A stretch of 64,000 bases of DNA from Cornus controversa (lineage: Eukaryota > Streptophyta > Magnoliopsida > Cornales > Cornaceae): NCBI GenBank assembly GCA_026545225.1, contig CM048846.1, positions 89,235,270-89,299,269 on the forward strand, read 5' to 3'. The notes beneath the pieces were generated by a model, which ran no database searches, was not told the origin of the DNA, and worked only from the letters and a program-made list of their open reading frames with translations. This document shows positions 1-11,749 of this stretch, piece by piece. Both the position numbers and the translations under genes were made by a program. Within the stretch, counting starts at the first letter, position 1, and the number at the start of each line of letters is the position of its first letter.

Positions 1-1304
1 CAAAAGTGGTCCTATGTTATATCATCTTTAATTCTTATATTTTTAGTATCCTAATTGCCCTTATAAATAGGATTCAATTCTAATTCTATTTTATCTTTCT
101 TAAAACAAAGTTTTTTCAACTGCATCCTTATTATCCCAAGTAATTTGTTTGTTTTTTCTTTAGTTTTATATTATAACAATCCATTTATTGCAACCCAAAT
201 ACTATAGTTTAGACATTTTTCAATTGAAACTTGTTATTCGTTTCCCTATCTTATATAACTAAAAGAATCAAAATTTGAAATATTATTTTTTTACTCACCA
301 AACGTGTAATTTATAATTTTCCATGTGTCTTATTTATAAAATAACATAAATTAAAAATTAGAAACATACCATCATTTTGCCAACAAACAAAACAGAAAGA
401 AAGGGAGAAAAAAAAAAGCAAAGGAAGAAAAAAATCATATTATTTTTTTTATTTTTATCTTTTGAAATTTTGGTGCAAACGCTTCTTAGCTAAATTAAGA
501 CAACTATAATTGGAAAATGATTTTATAGTCATGTTTTTCTCTTTTCGTCTTTTAATTTCTAAAAGTTCCTTATTAAAATAAAAAAGCTTTCCTTAGTTTT
601 CTTAAAGAACTATATATTATAATTTTTATTTAAGTAATATTAAACTTTCTTTTGATTTTAAATTCAATTAATTTTTTTCCAAATATGTTTTATTCATTGA
701 TATAATGTTTGTTTCCAACTCAAATACTTTTTTAATATTTCTCTAGGTAATCTATTCTTAACAACTTTCACAACTTATCTAATCACATAACTTTTATTAT
801 CCTAATCACATGCATTTGATTGATACTCTCTAAATTATTATATTGAATCCTAAAATTTTCTATTTCTAAAATAAATATTGATAAATTGATTCAACAAGAA
901 GAAATAATATTTTTAAAATCAACCTCAAACAATATAGTCTGAAGAATAAAGTAGAACAAAAAAAATCACATTACTATGAAAATTAAGGTTGAGTGATTCA
1001 TAGATTTCTGAAATCTCTTCAATACTGTTTTTCTTAATAATTTCAATATGACTTCCTCTAACTCAGACATTGAGGGAGAGAGGGAACCTGAGAGAGAAAG
1101 TATTTTCACGCCAAAAAAGGAAACGTGAGAGAGAAGTTGCAATTTGAAGCAAAAAATTCTAACCTTATCAAATAAGGGAAATTAGGTATTAAAAATATAA
1201 GAATTAAAGATTGTATAGTAGATGGATACTTTTGTAATTTTATTTTTTAAAAAAATGAGAGTAGAGTGTCAGAGAATATTGGTGGAGTGCCAATATCAAC
1301 TCCC
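1..1304. mobile_element. Non-autonomous TIR transposon, cut by the window edge
   Basis: The right end reads ...GGAGTGCCAATATCAACTCCC, the reverse complement of the left end of the complete element at 61412-62566, and the interior matches that element in opposite orientation. By comparison roughly 60 bases of the left terminus lie outside the window. I see no transposase reading frame, so it would need a transposase in trans. The terminus and the 9-bp target duplication of the sister copy suggest a MULE-like family; the superfamily is inferred. Confidence 0.7.
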
Positions 1305-1592
1305 TTAATTATACTCGACAAACCCAAAGAAATTTTGAATTTTTTCACTTCTCCTTCGTACTCCATTTCGTCTTGTGGTTTATCATACACCACTTTACAA
1401 TTAACTCATCTTCACTTACAAGGGATATAGCTGCAGGCCAGTTAATTCCTTGTCTAATAATTTCTTTTTTTTTTCTTTTCAGTTTTTCAATCCGATGTTG
1501 CATTTGGGCATGAGTAATTCTACAATATCTTAGAGGATTCTTTGAATATAGAAATTCTATTATTGATAAAACAATATCTTCTATTATTACAG

Positions 1593-1710
1593 AAAGTGGC
1601 TTGCTAGCAAGAGTCGCGGCTCGGGCGATTATTGCTCTGCCGTCGTAGATATGATTGAGTCACTTGGCCTGTACATGCTATTTTTTTTCCTTACTCATCA
1701 CGATTACCAG
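1593..1710 (+). pseudogene. Orphan exon-like segment, gene not recognised
   Basis: A 118-nt block sits between an acceptor-like TTATTACAG and a donor-like CCAG|GTATCT. One frame (from 1594) is open for 39 codons and ends in Leu-Thr-His-His-Asp-Tyr-Gln at the donor; it contains Ser-Arg-Gly-Ser-Gly-Asp and a hydrophobic run. The other frames close early. It is more GC-rich than its surroundings. I recognise no family. The composite retroelement at 1736 would lie in the following intron. It could be a remnant of a host gene or a captured fragment. Confidence 0.3.
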
Positions 1711-1735
1711 GTATCTCTCTTTCTTTATCTCTCTC

Positions 1736-1983
1736 TGTAGTAATCCTTGTGGACATGTGTGATGTGGGTGGGTGCAAAGAAGAGACATTGGCCGAGCTAT
1801 CACACTGACAGGGTACAGGTGCTCAATCCCACATCGCCTGGGTGTGAAAAAGGGGATGTGCTTATATGTAGTATACTCTCTTCAAATGGTATGAGGCCTT
1901 TTAGGGTAAAATTCAAGAGCAACCATGCGGACTTAGGCCCAAAGTGGACAATATCATACCATGTGTTGGAGCGGGGTATTACA
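1736..1983 (+). repeat. TRIM-type LTR (left copy)
   Basis: This 248-bp unit begins TGTAGTAATCC and ends GGGTATTACA. It shares the internal blocks CTCAATCCCACATCGCC, GGGGATGTGCTTATATGTAG and ATGTGTTGGAGCGG with the LTRs at 7185, 7505, 7823, 16486 and 16805. A short spurious reading frame runs through it and is not a gene. Confidence 0.8.
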
Positions 1984-1985
1984 TT

Positions 1986-1997
1986 TGGTATTAGAGC
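1986..1997 (+). other. Primer-binding site of the gypsy interior
   Basis: TGGTATTAGAGC lies two bases after the LTR end. It resembles the plant initiator tRNA-Met primer-binding site (TGGTATCAGAGC) used by many LTR retrotransposons, with one mismatch. The bases after it (ATTCCAGG) differ from those in the TRIM copies (CTGAACC), so the TRIM-to-chromovirus changeover falls at or within this site. Confidence 0.7.
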
Positions 1998-2135
1998 ATT
2001 CCAGGTTCAAGTATCATCGGATCTGTAAGGTCCGTCGTAGGGTATCTTCCGCGTTGCGTATTCTGATAAATAGAATCTAAGTAAATGATTCATTGTACTC
2101 TATACATCTTAGTCTATTATTGGGGTCTTATTTAG

Positions 2136-5100
2136 ATGTCACCCCATAGGAAGAGGAAGGCAAACCATAACTAAGGTCAGGATAATGTTCAGGATGAAAA
2201 TGTTGAACTTCATCTCGATTTGGCAGCCATGATCGCTTAGGCTGTAGCTACAAGAGTGGCGACTACTCTTTAGAATCAGCAGCTACCACAGCAGCCACTA
2301 CAAAATGGCGCATGTTCCATTACCAATGGAATAACCTAACAGTTAGGAAGGATTCAAAATGCTTTCACATGAGGGAATTCTTGGACTTACAGAAGAAGTA
2401 CAGGACAATCGCAGGGCCGGAGCAGAAGTTCACCAATTTATCTTGATGAATTGTTTTGTGAAGGGATTGATTTAGACTACTTGACAGGTCATTGTGGTTA
2501 ATCTAGCTTATTCCACTTACACTCAGGTGGTTGTTGTTGCATTGCAGCATTGTCAAATAATGAGGGATTATGGGAAAGGATAGGGGAGAAACGAAATGAT
2601 AGATACTCCGCTAGCCAGATAGTGGAAAAGAAAAATGAAAATAGCAGGGCAATCTGTTCAATAGATGAACTATGGGAGGGTCTACAACGTCATGCCATAT
2701 GATGAGCAGACTCCTCAGGCAATCGAGGGTAGGGTTCCGATAAAGGGTAACTTTGATTGTGTTTTTATTTGATACTGGGGCATCTCACTCTTTTGTGTCT
2801 CAGTCGTTTGTAAGGATATCGAGTATACTTACTCAGTCGTGTAGTTCTCCACTTACTATAACTACACCATTGGGAGTTAGTACAGTATTACGGGATCGCT
2901 GTAGTCAAGTCACTATAGGCTTTGGCAATCTCAGGTTCTTGGCGGACCTATTGGTCCAAGACATGAATTCATATGATATCATACTCAGGATGGATTGGTT
3001 ATCGCATTATCATGCCCATGTCAATTGCCATGATCAGGCAATTCTTTTTGTTATACCGGGTCAGGAGGTGTATTTGGTTGTTATATCGTAATCAAATGAA
3101 GGGTCTAGAACCGCCTATTCTTTATTAGTGAGGAGTCTCCGGAAGGAAATACAGTTTCTACGGATCCCATTCCAGTGGTGCGAGACTTTCAGGATGTGTT
3201 TTAGGAAATTCCAAGACTACCACCCAGTCGCAAGACAGACTTTGTAATTTACATAGCTTCAGGCACCAGGCCTATTTATAGGTCAAAGGAGGATCATACC
3301 AAACATCTTTGTATCATTTTGTAGACATTGAGAAATAGTCAGTTGTATGCAAAGTTTGAGAAGTGTGATTCCTAACAGAGGGAGGTGAAGTTCTTGGGTC
3401 ATATAGTATCTGAGAAGGGATAACGGTTGATCCAAGCAAGGTGTCAGTGGTATTGGAGTGGGGGCAACCTACCTCACCCACAGAGATTCGTAGTTTTCTG
3501 GGAGTAGTTGGTTATTATTGTAGGTTCATTCAGGACTTTTCCAAGATTGTTAGCCCTCTCACCCATTTACCTAAAAAGGGTGTGCCTTTCATTTCCAATA
3601 ATTCTTATTAGACAACGTTTGATGAGTTGAAGAACAGGTTGACAACTGCACTTGTTCTAACTACCCTTTATAGTGGCATTGAGTACTTGGTATATACCAA
3701 TGCCTCATTGCAGGGTCTGGGATGTGTGTGGACTTTGCCTTGAGGACCTAGTGACATTATCTCTTAGGAAATACTTTGTTCAGCAACCATAAGAGGTTGT
3801 AGTATATGTTCTCACAGAAAAAATGTTGATGATTTGACTAATATTTTCTGTAGCGTGTGTAGTGGTCATACTTACTATCATTTGGAGGGTAATTTCAGAT
3901 TAGCTTACTGACCTGTAGTGCGTAGAGAAGGTGGCTGAGTTGAAATCTAGATAGGTACAATTTTATACAGTGGGTACAAATGGAGGAGGGCATGATGAGT
4001 GAGGCCTATAGTTCTCAATTTTCGGTACGCCTAGGAAGAGATAAGATATATCAAGATATGAAACGACAGTTTTGGTAGGCAGGCATGAGGAGGGACATAA
4101 TTATAATTTTCTCTAAGTGCAACATTTTTCAGAGGATCAAGATTGATCACCAGAGACCGCCGGAGTCTTTACAACCACTGCCTATACCGGAGTGGAAGTG
4201 GGAGAGCATCTCTATGGATTTCAATGTGGGACTTTCCACCTTACAGCGAAACCATGATGTTATTTGGGTGATAGTGGATAGGCTGACGAAATCAGCACAT
4301 TTCTTACCCGTACGCTCCAGTTACACCTCAGAGTAATATGAGAAGCTTTACATTGTAGAGATAATGAAGCTTCATGGTGTGTCTTTGTCCATTATAATGG
4401 ATAGAGATCCAAATTTTGTTTCAAGGATTTGGGAGAGTTTTCAGCAGGCAATGGGTATAGCTTTGCACCTTAGTACAACCTATCACCCTTAGACCGATAA
4501 TCAGACTGAGAGGGTTAATCAGATTCTAGAGGATATGTTGCGAGCATGTGTACTCGACTTCAAAGGCATTTGGGAGAGTTACTTGCCACTGGTTGAGTTT
4601 GCCTATAATAATAGTTATCAAAAGACTATTGGTATGACACCATTTGAGGCTCTGTACGGACAACCATGTAGATCGTCGATTTGCTGGTTGGAAGTTGGAG
4701 AGAATAGGTTTTGGGTCCTGAGTTCATTAAGGACACGTCAAAAAAAGTTATCCTTATTAGAGACCGTATGCGGACTGCGCAGAGCAGGCAGAAGAGTTAT
4801 GCTGACCAAAGAACTCGTGCACTAGAGTTCAAGGTGGGGGATCAGGTTATACTCAAGGTTTCCCCCATGAAGGGAGTTATACAGTTTGGAAAGAAAGGGA
4901 AGCTGGCACCTCGTTTTGTAGGTCCCTTTATGATTATCGACAGAGTTGGAGCAGTAGCATATAGACTGGCGTTACCAAACATGATACACAGGGTGCACAA
5001 TATTTTTTCATGTTTCTATGCTGCGGAAGTTCCTTAGAGATGAGGATACTTACCAGCGCATTGAGGTATCAGAGATTGAGTTACAGCCAGATGCAACATA

Positions 5101-5227
5101 TGTGGAGCAGCCTTACTATATTCTTGACTGTAGGGATCGGGTCCTTCGTTCTAATACCATTTCGTTAGTTCAAATTCAGTGGAGCCACCACAATGAGGCA
5201 AAGTCCACTTGGGAAAGGGAGGATTGA
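2136..5227 (+). pseudogene. Decayed Ty3/gypsy chromovirus gag-pol polyprotein
   Basis: A degenerate gag starts at ATG 2136 (Met-Ser-Pro-His-Arg-Lys-Arg) and is full of stops. Protease follows at 2753-3091 with Asp-Thr-Gly-Ala-Ser near 2771 and a Met-Asp-Trp-Leu motif. Reverse transcriptase is mostly missing: the sequence passes from the pre-RT region (~3290) almost directly to the thumb/RNase H side (SFLGVVGYYCRF, ~3490-3530), so the catalytic core is lost. The integrase core lies at 4085-4700 (VDRLTKSAHFLPV; FAYNNSYQ; FEALYG). The C-terminus at 4711-5227 carries a GPF/Y-like stretch and a chromodomain-like tail (VQWSHH, TWE), marking a chromovirus, probably Tekay/Del-like. Stops and frameshifts throughout; not functional. 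Confidence 0.85.
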
Positions 5228-5296
5228 GTAAAAGTAAAGTATCCAGAACTTTTTCTCTCAGGTATGGGTTGAATTTCGAGGACGGAATTCCTCTTT

Positions 5297-5310
5297 TTAG
5301 GAAGGAAGAA
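5297..5310 (+). other. Polypurine tract of the chromovirus
   Basis: AGGAAGGAAGAA directly precedes the LTR start TGTAATACCCC at 5311, where second-strand priming is expected. The preceding text (TTTCGAGGACGGAATTCC) is typical of the 3' end of plant chromoviruses. Confidence 0.7.
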
Positions 5311-7184
5311 TGTAATACCCCAGAAATTTGGACGTCAATTATTTCTTTTAAAATTTGAATTGCTTTATATTTTGTTATTAATTCATGTGAAATGTGTTAT
5401 CTCTATATTTTATCATTTTATGTGAGTTGCTCTTCCTTTATATGCATTTTATCATTTCATGTGAATTGATAATTTTGATTTTGTTCATCATTTTATGTGG
5501 ATTGTTGTTGTCTTTATAGATTCCAATTATTTCATGTGAATTTCTCTATTTTATTTTTATCATTTTATGTGAATTGTGTATTGATTATGTATTGTCTGAT
5601 TTAAATTTTTTAAATGCTTTGGAATGGGTTAGGGAGGAATCTAGGCTGAAATGGTTGGGCTAGGGATATGCTTAAGTTGATAGGTCAGGGTTATAGTTAT
5701 ATTATTTTATTTTCTTTTATTTTTTTTAGTTTATTTGATTTTTAGAGAAAAGAAAATATAGAATAATAATAACAATTAAGACAAAAGAAAATAAGAGACT
5801 AGGGTTTCTGCTGTTTACTTTACGCATAAAAACTAAGAGAGTAAACGAAAGAGAGAAGGGAGTGAAGAAATGATCGAGTGAATGGGTTGTTAAATCGTCA
5901 AAGAGGTAAGTTTGATTCTTCTCTTCCCCTTTGAAACCGTATGCATAGTCTAGGTTTGAGAATTATGTTTATATTGAAAATTTGTATATAATTGTATGTT
6001 TATTTTCTGTTACTTCCTATTGATGAATTTCGTGAGAATTAATTATGTTAAAAGTATATAGGAGTAAAGATTTATTTATGTAAGAATATATGCATGTATT
6101 TTTCATGTATATATATATTGTATAGAAATTTGTTCATGCATGAATTTGGGATGGAAAGAGATGTTAATTCGTAAACCTTCTGTGTTGTGATTGTCTATTA
6201 AATGACCATTATTGGGGGTTTTTGATTTGGGCCATTGTTGATGGGGCTTTTTGTACCAATGGGTAGAGGGGATCAATAGGAGAAGTTTGATACAAAAATG
6301 GTGCAGTGCGCTAGGGAAGAAGCCCAGTGCAGGGGCTTCCCCGCGCTCCAGGCTGGCGCATGGGGTCGGCGCCGAGAAAGAGCTTTTTGGGCCCCACTCT
6401 CGGGGGCCCACCTCTGGGTCTAATCCGATATATTTTGATATTTTTTTTTGTATTTTTAAAATTTTTGAAAAAACTTAAAAATTTGAAAAATTATTTTTTA
6501 AAATTACTTTTATAATTCCAAAAATTTTAAAAATTTTATGTCAACTTCCTGGGGATTTAAGGAGCTTGGGTTTTAAATTTCATGTCGAAATAATTTCCTC
6601 TTGTAGTTCAATTGATTTTTAAAATGTCTAAAAAGTGGGTTTTTCACTTTCTTTTATTTTAGAAAATACTTAAAAATTTTCAAAAATTCCCAAATTTGTA
6701 TTGTAACTTCCTAGATGTTAAATGAACTTGGGTTTAGATTTTAATCGTGAAATGAGTTTCCCTTTGTGTTCAATTAATTTTTAAAGTATCTAAAAGTTGG
6801 GTTTTCACCTTCTTTTATTTTTTAAAAAATATTTTAAAATTCTAGAACATCCTAAAAAAATGCAGCTAACTTTATAGGATTAAAATGCACTTGGATTTTA
6901 AATTTCGAGTGAAAAGGAGTTTCCCTTGAGGTTGTATCGATTGTATAAGTATGTCTCTGACTATGCATGCTTTATTTGTCTCTTATGAGAAAATATTTAT
7001 TTTAAATCCCCGAGAATATTAGAAAATTTTCAAGATGTTTAAACGTGATTTTAGGAACAGAATTAATAAGCCGAAAACTTAAATTCGAGTTAGATTTTAA
7101 CTCCCTTGAAGGTTTAGATAAACTGGAGGTTTAATTGGGTGGTTGCTTCTAAAATGGATTATTGTGTTATTTGATTTACTGGAT
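5311..7184 (+). repeat. Chromovirus 3' LTR, truncated
   Basis: It starts TGTAATACCCCAG after the polypurine tract. Its sequence matches, in reverse, the solo LTR at 13575-17782: shared blocks include a leader with TTCTCTTCCCCTTTGA (~5915), a GC-rich island (~6300-6420), AT-rich reiterated segments with AAAAGTTGGGTTTTCACC, and TGTGTTATTTGATTTAC just before the break. It stops at 7184, where the TRIM array begins; the rest of the LTR, including the region that holds a minisatellite in the solo copy, is absent. Confidence 0.8.
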
Positions 7185-8132
7185 TGTAGTAACCCTTGTG
7201 AACGGGTGTGATGTGGGCTAGTGCAAAAAAAGACACTGGGTTGAGCTACCACACTGACAGGGTACAGGGTGCTCAATCCCACATTGCTTGGGTATGGAGA
7301 AGGGGATGTGCTTATATGTAGTATGTTATCTTCAAATGGTATAAGGCCTTTTGGAATAAAACGCAAGAGCAAAACCGTGTGGACTCAGGCCCAAAACGGA
7401 CAATATCATACCATGTGTTGGAGCGGGGTATTATAGTTGGTATCAAAGCCTGAACCCAACTGGAAGTGTGCCGACAAGGACGTCGGGCCTTGTAGGGCGT
7501 GGATTGTAGAAACCCTTATGGACGGATGTGAGTGGGCGGGTGCGAAGACGACACTGGACTGAACTACCACACTGATAGGGTAGAGGGTGCTCAATCCCAC
7601 ATCACTTGGGCGTGGAGAAGGGGATATGCTTATATATAGTATGTTCTGTTCAAATGGTATGAGGCATTTGGGGTAACACCTAAGAGCAAAATCGTGCGGG
7701 CTCAGGCCCAAAGCAGATAATATCATATCATGTGTTGGAGTGGGGTATTACAGTTAGTATCAGAGCCTGAACCCAGTCGGAAGTGTGCCGACAAAGACGT
7801 CGGGCCTCGTAGGGGGGTGGATTGTAATAACCCTTGTGGACGGGTGTGATGTGGGCGGGTGCAAAGAAGAGACACTGGGTGAGCTACCACATTGACAGGA
7901 TGCTCAATCCCACATCGTCTAGGTGTGGAAAAGGGGATGTGCTTATATGTAGTATGTTATCTTCAAATGGTATGCTTATATGTAGTATGTTCTCTTCAAA
8001 TGATATGCTTATATGTCGTATGTTCTCTTCAAATGGTATGAGGCCTTTTGGGGTAAAACTCAATAGTAAAACCGTGCGGGCTTAGCCCTAAAGCGGACAA
8101 TATCATACAATGTATTGGAGCGGGGTATTACA
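7185..8132 (+). mobile_element. Tandem TRIM array: LTR-internal-LTR-internal-LTR
   Basis: LTR 1 spans 7185-7435, LTR 2 7505-7752 and LTR 3 7823-8132. The two spacers (7436-7504 and 7753-7822) are about 70 bp and each hold a primer-binding site (TGGTATCAAAGCC at 7438; TAGTATCAGAGCC at 7755) and a purine-rich stretch before the next LTR (GGGGGGTGGAT in the second). LTR 1 ends TTATA instead of TTACA. No protein is encoded, so it depends on proteins from another element. Three LTRs sharing two interiors suggest unequal recombination or tandem reverse-transcription products. Confidence 0.8.
7940..8038 (+). repeat. 33-bp triplication inside TRIM LTR 3
   Basis: Three head-to-tail 33-bp units (7940-7972, 7973-8005, 8006-8038), each starting TGCTTATATG and ending CTTCAAATG(G/A)TA, occur where the other LTRs have one. 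This accounts for LTR 3 being 310 bp rather than about 250. The unit covers the TATATGTAG stretch and may be promoter sequence. Confidence 0.85.
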
Positions 8133-8488
8133 CTCTCTCTCTTCTTTTTCTAACAAAATAAATTTAATCTCTTATGCTCTCTCTCGCTTCTCTCTCTGTC
8201 TCTTCTTTTTTCTTTTTCTCTCACTTTGATCCTTTTTCTCTCTCTCAAAATCAAACCGAAAAATCTACTCCGGCAAGATGAAAACTGCAAGTGTTCAATA
8301 ATTTTTCCGGCAACATGAAAACTGTTTAATAAATTTTCTTCTGTTGCATTAGTATTAGCGCAAAGCAAAATCAGGATATGTAAATTAAATCTACATTTAG
8401 TTATTTACTATTTAATATATGAGTGGAATTGGAAAATATTCATCATCATTTCTTGAAATCTTTAGGTAAGAAGAAAATCTACAAGAGG
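8133..8488. other. CT-rich low-complexity stretch and 3' flank
   Basis: 8133-8250 is dominated by TCTC/TTCT runs. The remainder is the AT-rich downstream flank of the minus-strand receptor kinase. I see no gene. Confidence 0.5.
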
Positions 8489-11400
8489 TTACATGATAAG
8501 CTGTAAATGATTTCTTTCAATCTTTCTCACTCTCTCTTCCTTCCCCAAAAACAAACTTCTAATCATGTGTAGTTCCATTAGAACATCCCTAGTATCCATC
8601 CGTTCTTTTGGAGATTCAGCAGAACATATTACTCCGATTTGAAGAATAGAGACTAAGTACTTCTCTAATCTACCAATGTTGCATTGGCGGGTCCTTATCA
8701 ACGAATCTCCCTCTTCCAATGTGAGTATGGAATCAGTAACCTCCATCACTCTATCTGGAAGTGCCATCTTAACATAGTTTTGAAGACTCAAATTGTCTGT
8801 GAACATGTTGTCAGTGGGTTTTTTTCCCGTAAACATCTCCAGTAAGAGAATGCCATAGCTGTATATATCACCTTGTGTTGAAACCTCCATACCCATACCA
8901 TATTCTGCAATTCCAAACAATTAAATCACCATTAAGAATGAAATACACAACATTAAGTAGGAAATTTTTGATAATTGATTACCTGGTGCTACATAACCAA
9001 TTGTTCCTCTAATCGCATATGATGAAGTAGATTGTGAATGATCAGATTTAGCATTGGTGGTTAGAAGAGACCTCGACAGACCAAAATCACTTACATGGGC
9101 ACATAGCTCATTGTCAAGAAGAACATTGCTTGGCTTGAGATCGCAATGAATGATTGTTGTTCCACAATGGTGGTGAAGATAATCCAATGCAGACGCGATG
9201 TCGATGGCAATGTTTAGCCTTTGGATTAGATCCAAGTATTCTGAATTCTGTCGCCCAGAGAAATTTGTGCTTAACCAGCTTTCTAAACTCCCATTTGGCA
9301 TGAACTCAAACACTAAAGCCTTGAAAGCATTTCCTTTAAAACATATGCTTGAGCAAGATGTGATGATCTTGAGGAGATTGCGATGGCGAATGTTCTTCAA
9401 TGTTTCGCATTCAGCCAAGAAACTCTTGTTGGCTCCACGTTGTTGGAGGTTGAGTACCTTTACAGCAACAACCTGTTCACCAAAATTGAGAATTCCTTTA
9501 TAAACAGAACCATATCTCCCCTCACCAATCAAGTTGTCTGAAGAGAATCCGTTGGTAGCTTGAAGAAGTTCTGCATAAGAGAGTGTTGGATACCAATTTC
9601 CCAACTGACAATCTGAGTGGGATTTTCCTTTTGGCATTTTGGTACGACGAAGAATAGCACAAACACATGATATTAACAAAATGCCAGAAAGAGTGATACA
9701 TATCACAATAATTATCAATCCATGAGCAGATAACATTCCTTTTTTATCAGAGAATTTTGCAGAACATTCAGGCAACTTCAAAGCCTTGATTCCTCCACAA
9801 AGCTGTTTATTTCCCAAAATCGAAAATGCAGTAGTATTCATGAACACTCCTTCAGATGGAACTTGACCCTCCAATGAATTATATGAAAGGTTGAGATTCT
9901 GAATGAAGGAGAACTCGCCTAGAAACCTCGGAATCTCCCCAGACAAATTATTCCGAGAAAGGTCTAAAACTTCAATACCTCTTAATTGCTTCAGAGATGA
10001 TGGAAGAGTACCTTCAAAAAGGTTACCCTCCATATGCAAGAATTGCAAAACTAAACAATTGCCAAGAGTGCTTGGGATTTCTCCTGACAAATTGTTTCCT
10101 GAAATATCCAACTGTGCTAGATTTTTCAAGCTACCCACTTGTGGGGGTAATGGACCAGTTAGATGATTATGACTTAAGATGAGACCAAGTGAAAGGGAGG
10201 AAAGATCAAGAACTTGCCCGGGTATTGGCCCAACGAGATGATTATATGCAAGATCTAATCCTTGTAGGTTTTTGCAGTCACCTAAAGAAACTGGTATGCT
10301 TCCCTCTAGCATATTCACTGCTGAGGAAAGAATACTTAATTGAGAAATGTTTCCAATAGATGTTGGAAATTTTCCAGAAATGTTATTTTCATAAATGTAG
10401 ACTTCTGTCAACCTTGTGAGATGACCAATGGATTCTGGAATGCTTCCATTTAGCATGTTCTCATTCAATGTCAAAACCTCTAAATTAATGAGATTCCCAA
10501 TCCCTTCTGGTATGCTTCCATATATATAGTTTATTGACACTGTCAGTGCGGTAAGCTTGGTTGATAAATTCGCAATGGAATTGGGCAATACACCTCCGAA
10601 ACCGTTGTCACTTAAATGCAGACTACTTAGATTTGTACAATTGATTAGAGAATTTATGAAACCCAAGTCGTTGTCTTTGTTAGTCCCAAGTGTGTTACGG
10701 CCAATGTTTAGCCATTCCAAATAAAGAAGGCTCCCCAAATTCATTGGCACAGGCCCAGTAAATGCATTTCCAGAAATATCAAATCGCTCGTCTTGAAGCA
10801 TTGACTAATGACAGTGGAATAAGCTGGGAGAATCGGTTGTTTCCCAAATAAATCATTTTTAAATTTGGAAGGGTCAACCCCAAATCTGGAGGGAGACTTC
10901 CATGCAATTGGTTAGAAGATACGACAAGGTAATTGATGGATGAGATATTGTATAGCGGGGTAGGAACAACACCAGACAAATTGTTCGATGACATTTGAAG
11001 ATACTGCAAGTCCAAAAGCTGCCCAAGTTCGAAAGGAATGCTTCCTTCCAGATCGTTATAATTTAGAACAAGTATACGAAGAGAAGAGAGATTCCCGAGT
11101 GAAGTTGGGATATTGCCAGTGAAATGATTTTTGGAAAGATCCAATACTAAGAGATTAGACAATAACTCTAGCTGGCTCGGAATTTTTCCCACAAGCTTAT
11201 TTGTATGAATGCTGATGACTTCGATGTTTAAGCACTGAGTCAAATCTATAGGGAACTCACCTTGGAAAGAGTTTCTGCTAAGCCGAAGTTGTTGCAGTCG
11301 AAACAATTGACCAACTTCTTGGGGGATGGTACCATAGAAGCTGTTGTTTTCGAGACGGATTTCTCTAAGAAAGGTTAGGTTTCCTATATGAGGAGAAATG

Positions 11401-11666
11401 GAACCTACCAAGTTTAGAGAAGACAAGTTTAGGATGGTGACTCTCTGATGCCGATGACTGCATCTAATTCCTTGCCAGTCACAGAAGTTGACAGAGTCGT
11501 TCCATGAGCTGAGGACCCTAAAGGGATCCTCAAGAATTTGATCCTTGATAGCTAGCAAGGCTTGCCTGTCTGTTTCGTTTGTAAAGCCAAAAGCTGAAAT
11601 AAAGGTGGTAAGAAGTAGGATGAAGAAGAAGAGAGTGGGAGATGAAGTTAATATCCTTGCCAACAT
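8489..11666 (-). pseudogene. LRR receptor-like kinase, subfamily XII (EFR/Xa21-like), frameshifted copy
   Basis: The model is exon 1 11666-8983, intron 8982-8905 (78 bp, GT..AG), exon 2 8904-8489, the same split as in the intact paralogue at 42684-45935. It keeps a signal peptide, the N-terminal LRR cap (NETDRQALLAIKDQI), LRRs, a membrane segment, a kinase with GEGRYGSVYKG, a non-RD catalytic loop (HCDLKPSN) and DFG. Compared with the paralogue, about two bases are missing near 10782-10790. This produces TGA at 10779-10781 after residue 295, within the LRRs; downstream the frame is open to the natural stop. As read, only a short secreted LRR fragment would be made. A sequencing error cannot be excluded. 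Its closest likeness is to plant pattern-recognition receptors; the ligand is unknown. Confidence 0.88.
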
Positions 11667-11749
11667 TATACTTTTTGTGCTGTTGGTAATAAAAGGCTAA
11701 TAGTGAAGGGAAATGGAAGTGATGAGGCTTACTCACAAGTCATGGCCAA

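Larger units (their letters stand above)
1736..8132 (+). mobile_element. Composite retroelement: chromovirus interior bracketed by TRIM-type LTRs
   Basis: The left boundary is a 248-bp TRIM-type LTR (1736-1983, TGTAGTAATCC...GGGTATTACA). It is followed at once by a primer-binding site and a decayed Ty3/gypsy gag-pol (1984-5310), part of that element's own long LTR (5311-7184), and a three-LTR TRIM array ending at 8132. CTCTC flanks both outer ends (1731-1735 and 8133-8137), as expected for one integration, although both flanks are CT-rich and chance is possible. Left and right outer LTRs are of the same TRIM family, not the chromovirus LTR family. Template switching between co-packaged RNAs is the simplest model; serial insertion is the alternative. 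Confidence 0.55.

Noticed and set aside
1747-2028. Open frames over TRIM LTRs (also 7097-7372, 7406-7726, 7834-8085, 16439-16991)
   Set aside because: They recur only because the LTR is repeated; they cross LTR ends and primer-binding sites and carry no protein motif.
9198-10182. Plus-strand frames within the receptor-kinase pseudogene (also 43456-44883)
   Set aside because: They are antisense shadows of the LRR/kinase coding sequence, repeated at the same place in both paralogues.
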